DNA from: Pisolithus tinctorius
Taxonomy: Eukaryota; Basidiomycota; Agaricomycetes; Boletales; Pisolithaceae
Reading direction: 5' to 3'
Assembly (NCBI GenBank): GCA_024663395.1
Contig: JANFAH010000078.1
Location: 124,001-188,000, forward strand
Length of the DNA stretch: 64,000 nt
Made by a program: the position numbers and the translations under genes. A model generated the notes under the pieces. That model ran no database searches. It worked only from the letters and a program-made list of their open reading frames with translations, and was not told the DNA's origin. The stretch's first letter is position 1; the number at the start of each line of letters is the position of its first letter. Positions 32,769 through 45,619 of the stretch are shown piece after piece.

Positions 32769-34538
32769 TCAGTCACATCCGATGGTGGCCACGTATCCGC
32801 CACCCGTCAAACTGAGATGAATACGAATTGTGAGAATGGGGAACACGGAATTCACCTCCATCACAATTTCGCTGCCCATGGCTGGCCATCGCAGACCTGT
32901 TCGCACGACCAAGGCCGAGCCCAGCAGCGAGACGCACCATCGAGCCGTCATGTCCGACATACATGTGCAGCTTGTGCTTCGGTCGCCCTTGTACCCCGAC
33001 AACATGGCTTGTTATACCAATGTGTGCATTATTGTCCCTCAGGTTCTCCTCATCCTCCGTTGTAAGAAGTAGTTCCGAGTGGACACGTGCCTGCAAAGTA
33101 TCTGCGAGCTCGGCAAAGAAACACCAAACGGTGAGTTTGACATATTGGCTAGCTTGGGGTGCATCGTTAAAAATATAACTGTGGCACGAACGAACCCCGA
33201 CGGCGCGAGCGGAGGGGTTTGGCGGTTCGTTAGACGTAAAAATCTGAGGCGATTCCAAATGAAACAGTCCACACACTTGTATTCCCAATCCCCAATCGAA
33301 AATACCATCTTCGCGTCTTCTTGACTGACACAAGCACCGCTTACATTACACGGGAGAGGGTGTCCGTGGCACGTCCGAGCCGTGAAGGTGTCAAAGAAGT
33401 GATCATCTGTCCGAACACATGCAGGCGTGAAGAGAATGGACACAAGGAACATGAAACCGAGGTGGTACTTACACCAAGAATTCCACGCGTCTAGCCCAGT
33501 TGTGCCCAACGTTTCATCTAGCCTCCGCTGGAGAGATTCGTGTTGCACGAGGTGGTCCATCCAGGATGACATGGCTTGCGCCTCAGCGCGGAGTTGACCA
33601 GCAACGGGGCACGCATAGTTCGGCACGAGTGAGTCGATCTAATTGGAAAACGTCACATCTTGGCCCAGGAACAAGGGAACCACGCAAATCAGATGTATGA
33701 CCACGCACGATATCGGGCTGCATATACACAGGCCATTGTTTACTCGCAGTGTTGGGATCCATACCATAGAGCATCGCACCAGCTACTTGCTGCGTCCTCG
33801 GCTCCGTCGACGTTCGAACGTATATCTCCTTCTCGTTCACGTGCTCCAAAAACCCGAGTCTGTCATGGTATACTCCCCAAAAATCCTGCTCACACAGGCC
33901 GATGATATAAGCCCTGTGGCAGCTCGTACCCTCATAGACGTACCCGTCCATGTTTTATGGCATCGTCAAGCCCCTCGCGAGTGAGCTGTCCGGAGTCGCA
34001 CGTACCTGCCCATATGCGATCTGCAAAAGGGATGGAGAATAGGTGTGCTTGTTTCGGTAAATATTTGAGCCGTCCCACCAGCGTATGACTGTGGTATGAT
34101 GCTTAGAGCAGTCCCATCCGGTGATGGGGTTGAGAGTGCGTTCGGACAGGGTAAAGGTTATCTGGGGTGCGCTGTAACATCGATGGGAATGGTTGACAAG
34201 TAGTAACAACAAGGCCCCGACCTTATGGTGCCGCATGACCACTACGACGAACCGGAGTCGTGCACCAGACTCGTTTGGGAACGAGTAGTGATCAAGGGTT
34301 GACATGAGGTGCATTGCAGTAGTTGTAAGTGTCCCATGGCAAATTGCTCGGTGTAATGGACGCGTTGTAGACCGAAGGCGTCGAGGTCTACAGCATGGTT
34401 TGCTTGTGTACATTGTCCAGAAGACTCCAGCGCACCTGCATCAGTTGCAACTACTGCGGAAGTCGAACCTGTAAAAGATGACAGTACTTCAGTAGTGACG
34501 ATCGTGTCGAGACGGTGGGTTGTTCCTTCCGACTCCAT
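32769..34538 (-). pseudogene. Histidine acid phosphatase-family gene, five +1 frame breaks
   Basis: Homology in order: VVVVMRHHKRTPDN (the RHxxRxP-type catalytic motif, split by an intron near 34,220-34,172), WDCS, IWAGTCDSGQLTREGL, DFWGVYHDRLGFLEHVNEK, RTSTEPRTQQVAGAML, CHGHPLPCNVSGACVS, and the C-terminal LHMYVGHDGSMVRLAAGL (the HD motif), then LRWPAMGSEIVMEV. These secreted or vacuolar enzymes hydrolyse phosphomonoesters. At least five introns retain good GT-AG borders. The frame is broken by one extra nucleotide near each of 34,295, 34,148, 34,086, 34,025 and 32,911. A possible compensated indel pair sits near 33,130. The N-terminus upstream of 34,240 is unclear. Confidence 0.7.
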
Positions 34539-34865
34539 GCAGCGCTAGTACTCCTACGAGACCTTGAGAATCCCAGTTACACATGTACACATTTTCTCGC
34601 AACTCAAGTCGTCGATTCCAGCAACACGACACCAAGGCGAGCAGGTTCGAAGAGTGTAAAGAAACTACGTAACATAGCCACTACAAGCACCCGTACCATC
34701 ATCGAAGCATTCTATCACAGTATACTGCTTGTACTTCTGTAAAAAAACTAGTGCAGCAATGACGCTCGAGGATTATGACAGGCAAACTTGAAGGAGATTT
34801 AATACTTGTTCCCACTACAGTGTGACCCCACGCATCTCATATGTCCAAGAAACATATTGTCTACG

Positions 34866-37800
34866 TTACAATCCACTGGAATCTACGGGGCTTACGAGTG
34901 TCATCTTAACACGTCCTCGCTGTGTATTTTTATCTTTCTCCACGTCAATCCTCACCTTGACTTTATCGAAAAGCGCGATCGTAACCTCTCGTCCGGCCGT
35001 CTGGGATGGAAGGGTAACAGGTGTAGTTCTCCGCGTCGAAACGAACGTCTTGTTTGAACATGACGAGACCTTCCAAGCCCAATCTATAGTATGCATTGAG
35101 CAGGAAATTCAACGAAGCAAAGAGCAAGAACTGACTCGAATACGAACACACCGAGCCCATTCCTAAATGTCCGGACAACGAATGCTTCCTCGGCGACTCC
35201 CCCGACGTTACCAGTCTTTGCAAGAACCTCCCCACGCTCGCGCAGTGCCAGGCCAACGTAGAACTCAACGCTCGCGCGACCTGCCATTTGCGCCATGCGA
35301 TGTCGCCGGTTAAGGACGTCCATGATACGTTCTATATGGACTTTAGAATGGAAAGAAGGATGGAGCGGTGTATGTGCAATTGCCGCCGCGAGCTGGCGGT
35401 GCGCGAGGCACGTCTGAAGGGAACCAGGATAAGCAGTGCACTTGAGACATGGAAGGATTAGGATAGGTCACTTACCTGCGTACCTCCGAATGGGACTCGT
35501 GAAGTGCGTGTATATCGGACTTGCGAGCCCATAATGCCCGAAAGTGTCTCGAGAGACGCTTCCAGCACAGAAATACTCTGCAGATGTCATGCACCTCGTC
35601 GCCATAATTCGTACAAGGGTGTTGAATGCTGGCATCTCAGGATCCTAGAAGCATGCTGAGAATTATTGAGCGCCACAAAAATGGGTGGTCGGAATGGGTG
35701 TGTGGATGATAGGTGATGGTAAGAACGCGACAGTACCACACATCTGTCCAAGGAGGCAGGCAAGCGCACCCGAACTAGACACGTCTAGAGTGAAACCCTT
35801 GCGTTTCATCAACATATCTTGCAATTTTTCGAAATTCGTTTTGGGAGGGGCCACGTGACGCCTTCCATCATGTCAGTGAATGCATTTCACTCTCGAGTAG
35901 GGATCAGTACGCACCGTAAGACCGCTGTCTGCGAGAATGCCTCATTTATGCGCATAGCAACACTAATGTTGGCGAGGAAGCATGAACTCCTCAACAAGGC
36001 TGTTCGTCGCAAGGAGAGCTTTCTGCATGACACCGATCGTCTCTCCATTCTTCTTGTCCTTTGAATTGGACGATGTAGTGACGTTTGGCGAGTTAGATGG
36101 AGCAACGAGGGGATCGGATGATTCAGGTGATGCCAGATTTATCCGTACCTCCGGTGAGGCGAGGTCCAGCGCACCAGCTGCCATGCGTTTCGCTTTCAGT
36201 TTTTTGGCAAGGGAGTTGAGCAGACGTATAGATGAGGTAAGGGGATCTGTGAGAGAACTGTAGCAACGATGTCAAGTCCCGTTAGAACTCAGAGCGATGA
36301 AAACGAGGGTCCAGGCAGGCTCACGAATCGTCCAGACGCATCTGGGCTTCCGAGTACTCCAGCGCCGCCTTAGAAGATATGACAGATTTCGTGAACCGAA
36401 CGTTAACGATGTTAGCATCTTCTGTCAGCTCCTAAAATGGCAGTGTCTATCAGTCATTTGGGCGTCCATCGTTCAAGGGGAAGGGCGACAGCATGGCCGA
36501 GTACCTAGAACGTGCATATACTCACCCAGATCACGCTGAAGGCGAGTCTCTCTACGCCAGCACGAAGCGAACACAAATTCGTTCCTAATAGCGATGGCAA
36601 CATGTCGACGCGCTTGTCCGCAAGGTATACAGTTGTACCTCGAGAGGCAGCTTCCGTATCCATTGGTGTGTCAGGGTGCACGAAGTGGGAAACGTCGGCA
36701 ATGTCTAAATGGAATTCAATGTGCGTGCATGAAATGAACCGTACAAACCATATCGTTGTTCAGAAGAGTCATCAGATATGGGTAGGGTTATCAAAATGAA
36801 ATACACGCACGCACGCCGGCCTCAATATTCCCGTTCGGCAACCGTCGCGCATGCAAAGCGTCGTCGATGTCCTGGCAATCCTATGAACCGCCTCAGAAGC
36901 ACGCTGTTAAGAATTGCGCAGCACACATACCAGGTGGATCAATACTACACACGATGAGCTCCCTTAAATCTTCTCTGTCCCTCCACACCGGACCGCCACC
37001 GCTCTTTGGCGGAACGATCCAGGCATCACCCTCTGCAGGCAAGCAATCCAATATTGCCTTGCCGAATGGTCGATACGGTACGTCGAACTCAAGCAAAAGA
37101 GACTCCTTGTTCTGCTTCTTTACTCTCGACTTTGCCAAGTGCTCTAACAAAGTGGCCGTCGGGATAGCGAGATGTGCGGTCCCATCGGTCAGGCGCAACG
37201 AGGATTTTCTGACCTACTAGGGAGGGTGCCTGACGTGTTCGGATGCGGATACGGGGAAGTAGACGAGAGACCGGAGAAGCAAAGATAGTTTGAAGGGCCA
37301 GTGAGGATGTGGACGACGACTGTAAGGGAAGAGGCGTCGATATGACACACATATCTATGTATTACAGCGTCCCAAAGGAACGGTCGAATAAATTCCAGAC
37401 ACGGAACGAATCAACTCCAGGGCCAAGCCAACAAATGGAGACGACGTACGCACGCCAATTGCGCTTCACGATACCCACGACGCGTCCCGTGGGTTGTTTT
37501 TCTGCTAAAGCCTGCATGCTCTTCCGAATGGCGCGTGATTCTCGTGCCTGAACGAGAGTGTCATTTTCGTCGATTTCATCACCAGATTCCACGTCATCAT
37601 TCTTGAGCGTCGCTGTAGTGAGATGTCAGCGAGACGCAGACATATGCAATCCATGGCATACACTCAGCATCGACGACCTCATCTCCTGGGGATTTCCACT
37701 CGCTCTCGGGAAATATTTCTACGGCTACAATATCGCCATGGACGGCGCGGTTCATATTCTCGCGTCCAACGAGGAGCACAGGCTTCGCAAAGGCCGGAAC

Positions 37801-39032
37801 AGGGACGGTTCCCTAGAATGGAGAACGTGAAGTAGATGGATAAGATGTACTGCGACTAAGTACCTCGAGGTAGTTATAGGAGTTGGCGTTAAAGTGGCCT
37901 TGATGAAGTTGACCGGCGTTCACTCCAGCAAGTAGCGCCGTACTAGGTAAATGCTAGGGGAATGGCGTCAACGGCGATCCGTGGGCAATTACTCCTGACT
38001 TACTTCTGCATAGAGAACGGCGCGTGCCCCAGTAGCTTTCGTGGGTTCTATCTCCTCTGATCCCGCGGAAGCAAGCAGATCGAGAAGTTGTGCTGGATTT
38101 CTGGTGCCTTCTACATATTGGCGAACTAGTAACAAGGTAAGACAAGAAGGGATGTGGCATTTATCTCCTGGCGACGTACTCGACATGCATGGAATGTTCG
38201 CGGATAATGCTTTTCCGCGATTACCCGCGTCTTCAGTAAGCAGGACTACTTGGGGAACCTTGGGCGGTTTCTGTCCTTTTGGTGGGCGCGCTAGCGGGAT
38301 GTGAGAGTTGTACCACTTAGCACCTTCACGAATGCCTGTATAGATGGTGTGAATCTGAGCTGCCAACGATGAAGAGGTGTTGTGGTGACTAACTTCGGTC
38401 GTTACGGTCATTTGGCGTCTCGTCTTGATCACGTATGATGGCAGTCTCACTGCCAAGTTGAAGACAAGTTCATTTGGAGAACAAACGGCTAAAGAAAAAA
38501 ATGCGTACCACCTGAATTCATTGTAGAATACCCACACTTGCTTGTCGTCTGATTTGACTAGAGCCTTCAGCCGGTTGTAGAGGGGAAGAGACCGATGACG
38601 GACCTCCTCCATAACAGTCTGGAGGAGGATGACTGGAAACGCAAATTGGTTCGATTCGAACAAGTCCATCTGTATGGATTGAGGTGCAATAAAGAGGCGC
38701 AACGGTGAGGAGACGTGCCTGCGTCAAGAATATGTTGGTGTCAGGTAGGATAAAATGACCGCAAGGGAAGTCCTTGTGGGTCGTATCCCCCGAGGTAGGA
38801 AGTACTGCAGTAGTTCCATTTGTGCATAGCCTGCAGCCAATGATGCCGCAGTAGATATCGTCTCTGAGATATCGCTCTCGTATGACTGTATGGGATTCGA
38901 CTCATGCTGGACAAGCTACAGAGCGGCAGACGCACTTTTGATAACCTTCCCTCGAGCGGTTTTCTTGAAGAACTTGCGCTGCGTGACGACGGCCTCGTTG
39001 TATGGTCGTTTCTGAATCGTAATATGGACCAT
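34866..39032 (-). pseudogene. DIS3/RRP44 exosome exoribonuclease-like gene, six +1 frame breaks in the 3' half
   Basis: Catalytic subunit of the nuclear/cytoplasmic RNA exosome; normally essential. Order seen: N-terminal RKFFKKTARGKVIK, CR3 cysteine motif YCGIIGCRLC, PIN domain with LPDTNIFL and LQTVMEEVRHRS, then cold-shock domains (ENMNRAVHGDIVAVEIFPES; PTGRVVGIVKRNWRA; RYPDGHFVRALGKVESKEAE). The RNB domain follows with [31 protein letters not shown] and [14 protein letters not shown], then [10 protein letters not shown] and an S1-like end with LFDKVKVRI. Over ten introns are recognisable, one with a GC donor (near 38,704). From 39,032 to about 37,350 all exons join cleanly. After that, single extra bases occur near 37,105, 36,885 (between DPPG and DIDD), 35,977, 35,750, 35,409 and 35,021. 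An essential gene so damaged implies another copy elsewhere, or sequence errors. Confidence 0.75.
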
Positions 39033-39179
39033 CGTTACAGGGGATTCGGGAAAGCGTAGTTGCCGTGAGAGAAACGCTTCGAAACTGCCGCCACTCCCCA
39101 GTCTCGCCGAATGCATCTCAGAATTGAAAATATCTCCAGCTAGTGGGGTGAAGGACAAGTTGCAATGTATAATATTGGC

Positions 39180-41080
39180 ATGTCCCGTTTTGCGAGTGCG
39201 AGGCGTGGTCTTCGACTTCCCCGGGGCAGCTTCAGTCTTGCCGTCTCTGCACCGTCCTCGCTCCTTATTACCGCGTTCATTTCGCGTTCCCTACTCCATT
39301 GCCACCCCGACCCGTTGGCCGCCACGTCGCGAGTTCTCTATCATGGCGCATCATCCTAGCGAATTCTTTGAATATACGTCAGGGCGGTGGATGTAAGTCT
39401 CATATATGTTATTCTATGGGGTGTATGTCTACCATATGTCCAGCTTCAACGATGGCCTTCGCCACGCAGAGCGCAGACGTGTCTTCAAGGTCGATGAGCT
39501 ATGTCGACTCGCAGCGGGGGACCGTCAATCGGAGTCCTGATGCTATTATGCATATGGAGAAACTAGCCGAGGGTGGGTTTAACCGCACCTTCCTCATTAC
39601 CATGCGCTGTGGCTTCCGAATGGTGGCACGTATCCCGTACCCGGCTACGATTCCCAAGTAACTTTGCTGTCGCCAGTGAGGTGGCTACTATGGCTTTCCT
39701 CCGTTCCTCTGGGCTGCCTATACCTGAGGTTTACGGATACTCACCTACGCCGAACAACGCGGCAGGGACCGAGTATATTTTCATGGAATTCGTATAAGGC
39801 ACCAATTTAAGTGACATATAGTTTGGCCTAGGAGAAGGGGAAATCATTTCAATCTCACACCAACTTGCTGAACTCGAGTCGAAGATGATGTCGATTGCTT
39901 TCCCCGCTGGTGGAAGCCTTTACTACACTGAAGACTTGGAGAATGCGGCCAGGAGCGCCCTCTTGGCCTACTAGGTCGGGCATCACACTAGAAAACAAGT
40001 CTTTCTGCGTCGGCCCAGATACAAGTCTGCGTCTATGGTATGGCAGGAGATCACAGCTCGACGTAGATCGAAGGTCCATGTAGGCCGCTCACTGCCTTTT
40101 TCATTATTACTCTCTTAAACTAACTGAGAACTACAGACGAAAGTGCCGAATGCAGCCGTTTTAAGAGGGGCCGAAAAGGAACTTAGCTTATTTACGGCGG
40201 TTTGGTCGACCGCTGTTGCCGTTCCAGCGCATAAGGAGAGAGGCTTATAAGTACCAGGAGCAGCCGCCGTCAGATCACATCGAGAACCTAGACCGCTATC
40301 TTCTCATCGCGCCCTCACTCATCCCCAGGAACCCGGCCCTCAGTCATTTCCGCATCCGCCAGTCCCGACCTCCAGCCGAGCAATATCATCGTTTCTAGGT
40401 CGCCGGACTCTAACTTGCACATCGTCGGCCTGATCGACTGGCAACACACCTCGATCCTACCCCTGTTTCTTCTTACCGGTATACCCCAACAGCTACAGAA
40501 CTACGATGATATTGGCTCGCAATCTATGACGCGGCCTTCGTTGCCGGAGAAGTTGGATGACTTGGACGAAACCCACCAAAGCGAAGAGGTGGAACTCTAC
40601 CGTCGCCGCCTCGTCCATTACCACTACGTCAAAAGCACGGAGGAGTACAACGAACTTCATTACGCGGGGTTAACGGACGCCATGGGCATGCTCCGCCACC
40701 GTCTGTTCTCCCATGCTAGTGACCCATGGGAGGGCGAAACTCTCGAGCTGAAGATTGCGCTGATACAAGCAACAGAGAAGTGGAAGACACTCGCGGGGGG
40801 AGGCCTGCCGTGTCCTGTTGTGTTCGACCCCGACGACGTACGCGAGACGATGAAGCTGGGTGCAGAACAGAGAGAAGCGGACGAGTGTCTAGAGGTGTGC
40901 CGGGTTGTGATCGGCTTCGGGCCGGAGGGCTGGATGCCCGCCGAACACTACGGAGAGGCCATGGCACTCAGCAAAAAGCTGAAGGAGAATGGATTGGCGG
41001 TGGCTGAGTCGGAGGAGGAACGGGCTCAGATCGCAGCGCACTGGCTCTTGGACGACATGGACGAAGAGGAATACATGTGA
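39180..41080 (+). pseudogene. Aminoglycoside-phosphotransferase-like kinase gene, heavily frame-broken
   Basis: APH-family kinase-fold proteins are abundant in Agaricomycetes; the substrate is unknown. Order: basic, probably mitochondrial-type N-terminus (MSRFASARRGLRLP), EKLAEGGFNRTFLITMR, MVARIPYP, EVATMAFLRSSGLPIPEVYG, TEYIFMEFV, FCVGPDTSLRLWYGRRSQ, PDLQPSNIIVSR (the catalytic HxDxxxxN loop, with the His codon damaged), GLIDWQH, then an intact C-terminal frame 40,415-41,080. Breaks: extra bases near 39,351, 39,533, 39,659, 39,972, 40,071, 40,151, 40,185 and 40,362. Stop codons TAA (39,795-39,797) and TAG (39,819-39,821) stand where Gln and Trp are expected. Not functional as read. Confidence 0.75.
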
Positions 41081-41951
41081 TGAGTCGAATATTCCGCGGT
41101 GTTGCATCTTATCTGCTGTATTTATGACCGGCTGCCCCCCAGTCTTTCACTACTTACTCTTGGTGCCCGCCCGATGCAAGAAGCCGGATGTTGTGCGGTC
41201 ATCGGTGTCTGAAGCTGATCAAGAGAAACCCGGATATTGTGCAAGCCTTAGAGAATGCAGTGGAGTCTGGTCATTATGAACAGATCTTATCCCCGCGTAG
41301 GCAGTTCAGAGACTTCTCTTGTTTTCCCCACTCCAGTCATTGTCAGCTGCTCAGAGCGAGGACCAAACCACTTCTGATGGAGCGGGTCAGTCCTATGCCC
41401 ACTGCTAGCGAGTAGCAATGGTATCTGTCCTATTTTCGTTGTGCAGTTGGTACTCAAACTAAATATTAAGCATACTAGGGTGGCAATTCAATTGTTTTTC
41501 TGCTCGTGATTCGGACAAGCATTCTCCCATGTGGCTACATCTGTCTGGCTTCGAGCTATTGCAACGCCCTTTTCGTGTTTGTTACTCCTTATCATTACCA
41601 CAGCGAAGTGTTTGCATGCTATGTAGACTATCGATTGAGCTGTTGGCAGTAAGTCACCTACGCAAACTGCTGTAATTGTGGTGTTGCTGGCTGTATGCAT
41701 GTCGTATTGATAGTACTGTATCACCGTAATCTGGGGAGCTGACCGGGGGCGTCGCAGTCGCCTTGTCGTCGTTCATATTCATGCTACATATTTGGGATTG
41801 ATAACGCTCATGCTTGCCGTTTGTAGCCTCGTTCTTGGAACAACCTTACAGCCTCGTTTTCTAGGAGGAGAGCCATTTGGAATGATGCTCAGCCTTCCAT
41901 GCACTTTCTCGGTTGTAGGTACGTCTACTAAACATTCCGGCAATAGCTATT
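41081..41951. other. Intergenic, 3' side of P450-A
   Basis: No gene seen. The part from about 41,800 is alignable to about 56,250-56,420 beside P450-B and marks the edge of the duplicated unit. Confidence 0.5.
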
Positions 41952-43691
41952 TTACATGTCGACACGTATCCTAGGTACATACCATGAACAGCTCAGCTTT
42001 CCTCCCCCTACCAAGTTCAGCCGCACCATCACATCATGTTCTGCCTGTTGAACACCGACACTTTGTTTTTTCGCTCTGGGGGGCAATGGGTTCGTCAAAC
42101 TGGGGCCGAACTCATGTTTACCAGAGTCCGCGTGCGAGATGTGTAGGTGGTGTACGCAGAGCGCGATGAGGAGCTTCATCTCGTAGGCGGCAAGGTGCCG
42201 TCCCTTGCACTGCGGATGAAAAGAGAACATTTCAGTTCCCCGACTGCCCAGACCTATAACCATGGCGGTCACCTACAATGTCACGTCCGCCTCCCCAACC
42301 AAAGAACGGCAGTTTGGTTCGCTTTTGCCGTGCCGAGTTGTCACCATCAACCCTTTCCACTCCGCTCGCATACCTGCCCGCGACAAACCTGTCCGGCACA
42401 AACCTGTCCGGCTGTTCGTACCATTGCGCATCCCAATGCGTGCCCATCAGATGTGCCATCACATATTCCCCCTTGCGTACCATCACTCGTCGACCCGCTC
42501 CCGCGTCCACGACCAATTCTGTATCACATGATACCAGCCGTGAGGGAGTTGCTATTACCCTCAATCGTATCGTCTCCTGGATGACCGAGTCGAGCAGTGA
42601 GAGACCGGGCCCATCGAGCGCGTGTGCGTCCGCGCGAAGCAAAGCAGGAAGGTCAGTGACACAAGGAGCGTCGCCCCTCCCAATATCGCCGTGCGTGTGT
42701 AGCACATCATCAATCTCTGCACGCAGTTGTGCGGCGAGTTTCTCGTCCGCGAGAATTTCTGTCAGTGCCCAAAAGGTCATGTGTGTCGTATTCGCGTACA
42801 TCCCCCAGAGGAAGACAAGCAACACTCCGGCCTTTTCTCCCGGCCCAAGCTTGTTTGCCCTGAAGATGTCGATTGTACTCGTCATGAGATCCCCCAATGC
42901 GATGCCTTCCTCCGCCTGAGTGATATACGTACTGAATCGAATGATGAGGCGCTTGCGCGCCTCTGCGGACCGTCGCCAGTTGAATGGAACCATGTGCAGT
43001 CTCGAGTAAATGCTCTCGTCCAAACAGTTCATGTCGTCGTAGATATCATCAGTGAACGACGCGCCAAAAAGCGTATGGCACAACGCTGCAAGCCGACATC
43101 TGCCCCCGATCTCCATCAATGACACCGCCTTCGTCCCCTTCTCGGAACGCGCGACAAACATGCTCATCTCTTGCAGCAGACGTTCCACGTACACCGTTGT
43201 AAACTTACGAATTGAAGTTTTGGCGAAGGTCCGTCCGACGATGGGGGCTAACTGGTGGTGTAGGATCTCTTGCAAGCGCGGGAGGTTCTCCTGGAGTCCG
43301 GCGATCGCTTGGGTCAGCTCGATTTGGATAGAATCGCTTTTGAAAATGTTGTGCTGGTCTCGCAGGATTGTGGCGATGCCATCAGGGGAGGAGATGACAG
43401 TTAGCTGTCGGCCCCCGATAAGCATTTTGAAGACCGGGCCATATTCGTTGCTGGATGCAAGAGAGCATTGACATTCTAGTAAGCACAGGTTCGACGAATG
43501 TGCACTTACAGACAGCTCCCCAGGAATTCGCTTGGGTTACGGACGTATTGAATGCCTGTGCCGATGTATGGGAGGAAGCTAGGCACCACAGGGGGATATT
43601 CTCCCGCACGGGGGCGACGGAAATGAGATGACACGAACACCAGCGCGATGAACGCCGAAGCAAGCACCACGAGCATGTCAGAAAAGGCCAT
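41952..43691 (-). CDS. Cytochrome P450-A (CYP7/CYP8-like features)
   Basis: Haem-thiolate monooxygenase anchored in the ER; substrate unknown. Exon 1 (43691 to about 43,509) carries the membrane anchor (VVLASAFIALVFVSSHF) and the Pro-rich hinge RPRAGEYPPVVPSFLPYIG. After an intron ending near 43,459 a long exon runs to about 42,265. A last intron lies immediately before the haem-cysteine codon: FFGWGGGRDI joined to CKGRHLAAYEMK. K-helix ExxR is QETIRLR; the PERF region is PDRFVPDRF. The I-helix reads WGMYANTTHMTFWAL, lacking the usual acid-Thr pair, as in the CYP7/CYP8 type. About 535 residues, intact. The start was chosen by alignment with P450-B. It is divergent from the methyltransferase at 52,251, separated by the Gypsy insertion. 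Confidence 0.85.
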
Positions 43692-45619
43692 GACATCAAA
43701 GTTAGGAGCCATAGCAAGAAATGCACAAAGTCTCAGACCTGGTTTTTGAACGGTACGATGCACAGCTTTTTGGGATCGAAGGTGGACAGGCAAGGGTGTG
43801 GACTGCCGGACATTTCGTTAAACCCGTGAAACGCACCAAGGCGTAAAGTCGGAGCATGGGTCAGCGGCTCGGACATCTTAGGTTGCCCCACTTTGCCATC
43901 ATTTGTGGCATCTAGCAGAAAGCCCTCGGTATTTTTCCTCCAAGATCATTGTGCTCAGCGGCAGTCAGCGGCTCGCCCACGAGTAAATGTGGCACGCACT
44001 TACCGACCAGACGATTCGGTAGCTTGCACAGTATCATTCCATGTGGCTTCCATCAGGCTGTGAAACAAAGGGAGACTCAAAATAGCGCAGTTGTTTCCAT
44101 CGGCGTTCAAGCAAGCACCGTTCAACTGATTTTCGAACAGAACAATTTCAGCTTCTGCATACGACAGCACTAGCCATACTGGAAGAGCAGCGCTCGATCA
44201 ACACGCACAGCTCAACGCATATCTATCAGATGCACGGCCATAGTTTCACAGGAAGCTCTCCCTTCCTGGGCATTCCCTAACAGAATTTAGCACTGGCACG
44301 CCGCTAGAGTTGTAGAGCCGATGTTGGCGCCGCTGGCCGCCTCACGCAGATTGAGAACCAGGCGCAATGCCTTCCAGGGGGATCGTTAGCGAAGATTCAA
44401 ACTAGTGTCAGGTGCCGCAGGTTACTTGCATTCAAAGAATATATGGAAACTATCCACCTGTTTTATTAGGATATGAACGGAACGGATTGGGTCGCCATAC
44501 AGTGCATGAAGAAAACTGTTACATACGGCATGGGCAAGTTCGTCCTAAGCCTCGATAACTCTTATTGGCAATGGTGCTGATGATTAGGATTGCTGGATCA
44601 GGTGGAAATAGTGTTAGCCATCAACTTGTCTATTGCCAAATGAGCACAGCGAACCTCATGTCATCAAACGAATAGTCTGCATCAAAGGAACAATGATAAT
44701 AATGTGGATATGATATGCAGGAAACAGAGCAGCGTTCCGTCACCCACGAATGAAAAGATGAGAGGGCAGATGTGCTTGATCCCCGTCAAGCGCTTTGGAG
44801 TACCGTATCTGACGACTGCTGTAATGCAAAACACAGCTGCGGACCACTAGGTTGTGACGTGACACTGACAACCTCCATACCAACACACCGACCAATCATA
44901 ACGACGCAGGGCACCCCAATGAAAGCCAGGTTTTCGGTATAAACGCATTGGACGTTATGTTGGGAGACGTGGTACACCGGGTCAATGGGATGCTGACTGG
45001 CAAAGCAAAGACAGAATTGGTTACTTCGATTTCCATTGCGATGCGGACGTAAAGTTTGAACTAAACAATGCATGTCCATGAAGATGTTGCGCCAGACCAT
45101 AACGAAGGCTAACCGCGAATTCACCTTTCGATGCGACTGATTAGTTCTCAATCGTCAGAAGTTAAACAGAACACACATACAAATAAGTATCGACACAAAG
45201 GAGACAAAACACGATGCATTTGGCGTCGACAAGAGCAATTCTGGATGTGTACATTTTTGCTCTTACATCTGCGGTTCCGATAGAGTACATACGAATGCAT
45301 ACTAACGATCATACTCACAACGGTGGTGAACGAGATGTCTCTACTCCTGAAATTTTGTGAGCACGCAAAGCAAGTGCAGACCCGGGATAAACGTACAAGA
45401 TGACAAGCCATCGGCGGCTGCAATAGCGAGGTCAGTGGAGAAATCGAAGATCATGTTGTGAGAGGTGTGAACGTACAACTAAAAGTCAAATTTCAATGCG
45501 CCGTCCAGAGTATACATGTAGATATGTCATATCCTCGAAGGAAAGGCCGACCCTTGTGGTCACTGTAAAGAAGCAGATCGAGCTGTCAGTCATAGTGGAA
45601 CTCACCACTGCGGGTGAGT
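43692..45619. other. P450-A upstream region
   Basis: The first about 300 bp are similar to the region upstream of P450-B (58,120-58,320). The rest, about 44,000-45,600, has no counterpart in the other unit and no gene I can support. Weak minus-strand ORFs at 44,786-45,423 have no recognisable domain. Confidence 0.4.

Noticed and set aside
33120..33145. Possible insertion-plus-deletion pair in the acid phosphatase
   Set aside because: The frame is kept overall and substitutions could explain it; not counted as a break.
39655..39665. AAG-TAA-C and CCT-TGA-T (34,295) as shifty-stop +1 recoding sites
   Set aside because: Only about three of twenty breaks fall on a stop codon and no common context exists, so programmed +1 frameshifting is not supported.
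44786..45423. Minus-strand ORFs upstream of P450-A considered as a membrane receptor gene
   Set aside because: No transmembrane pattern or family motif held up on reading in other frames.
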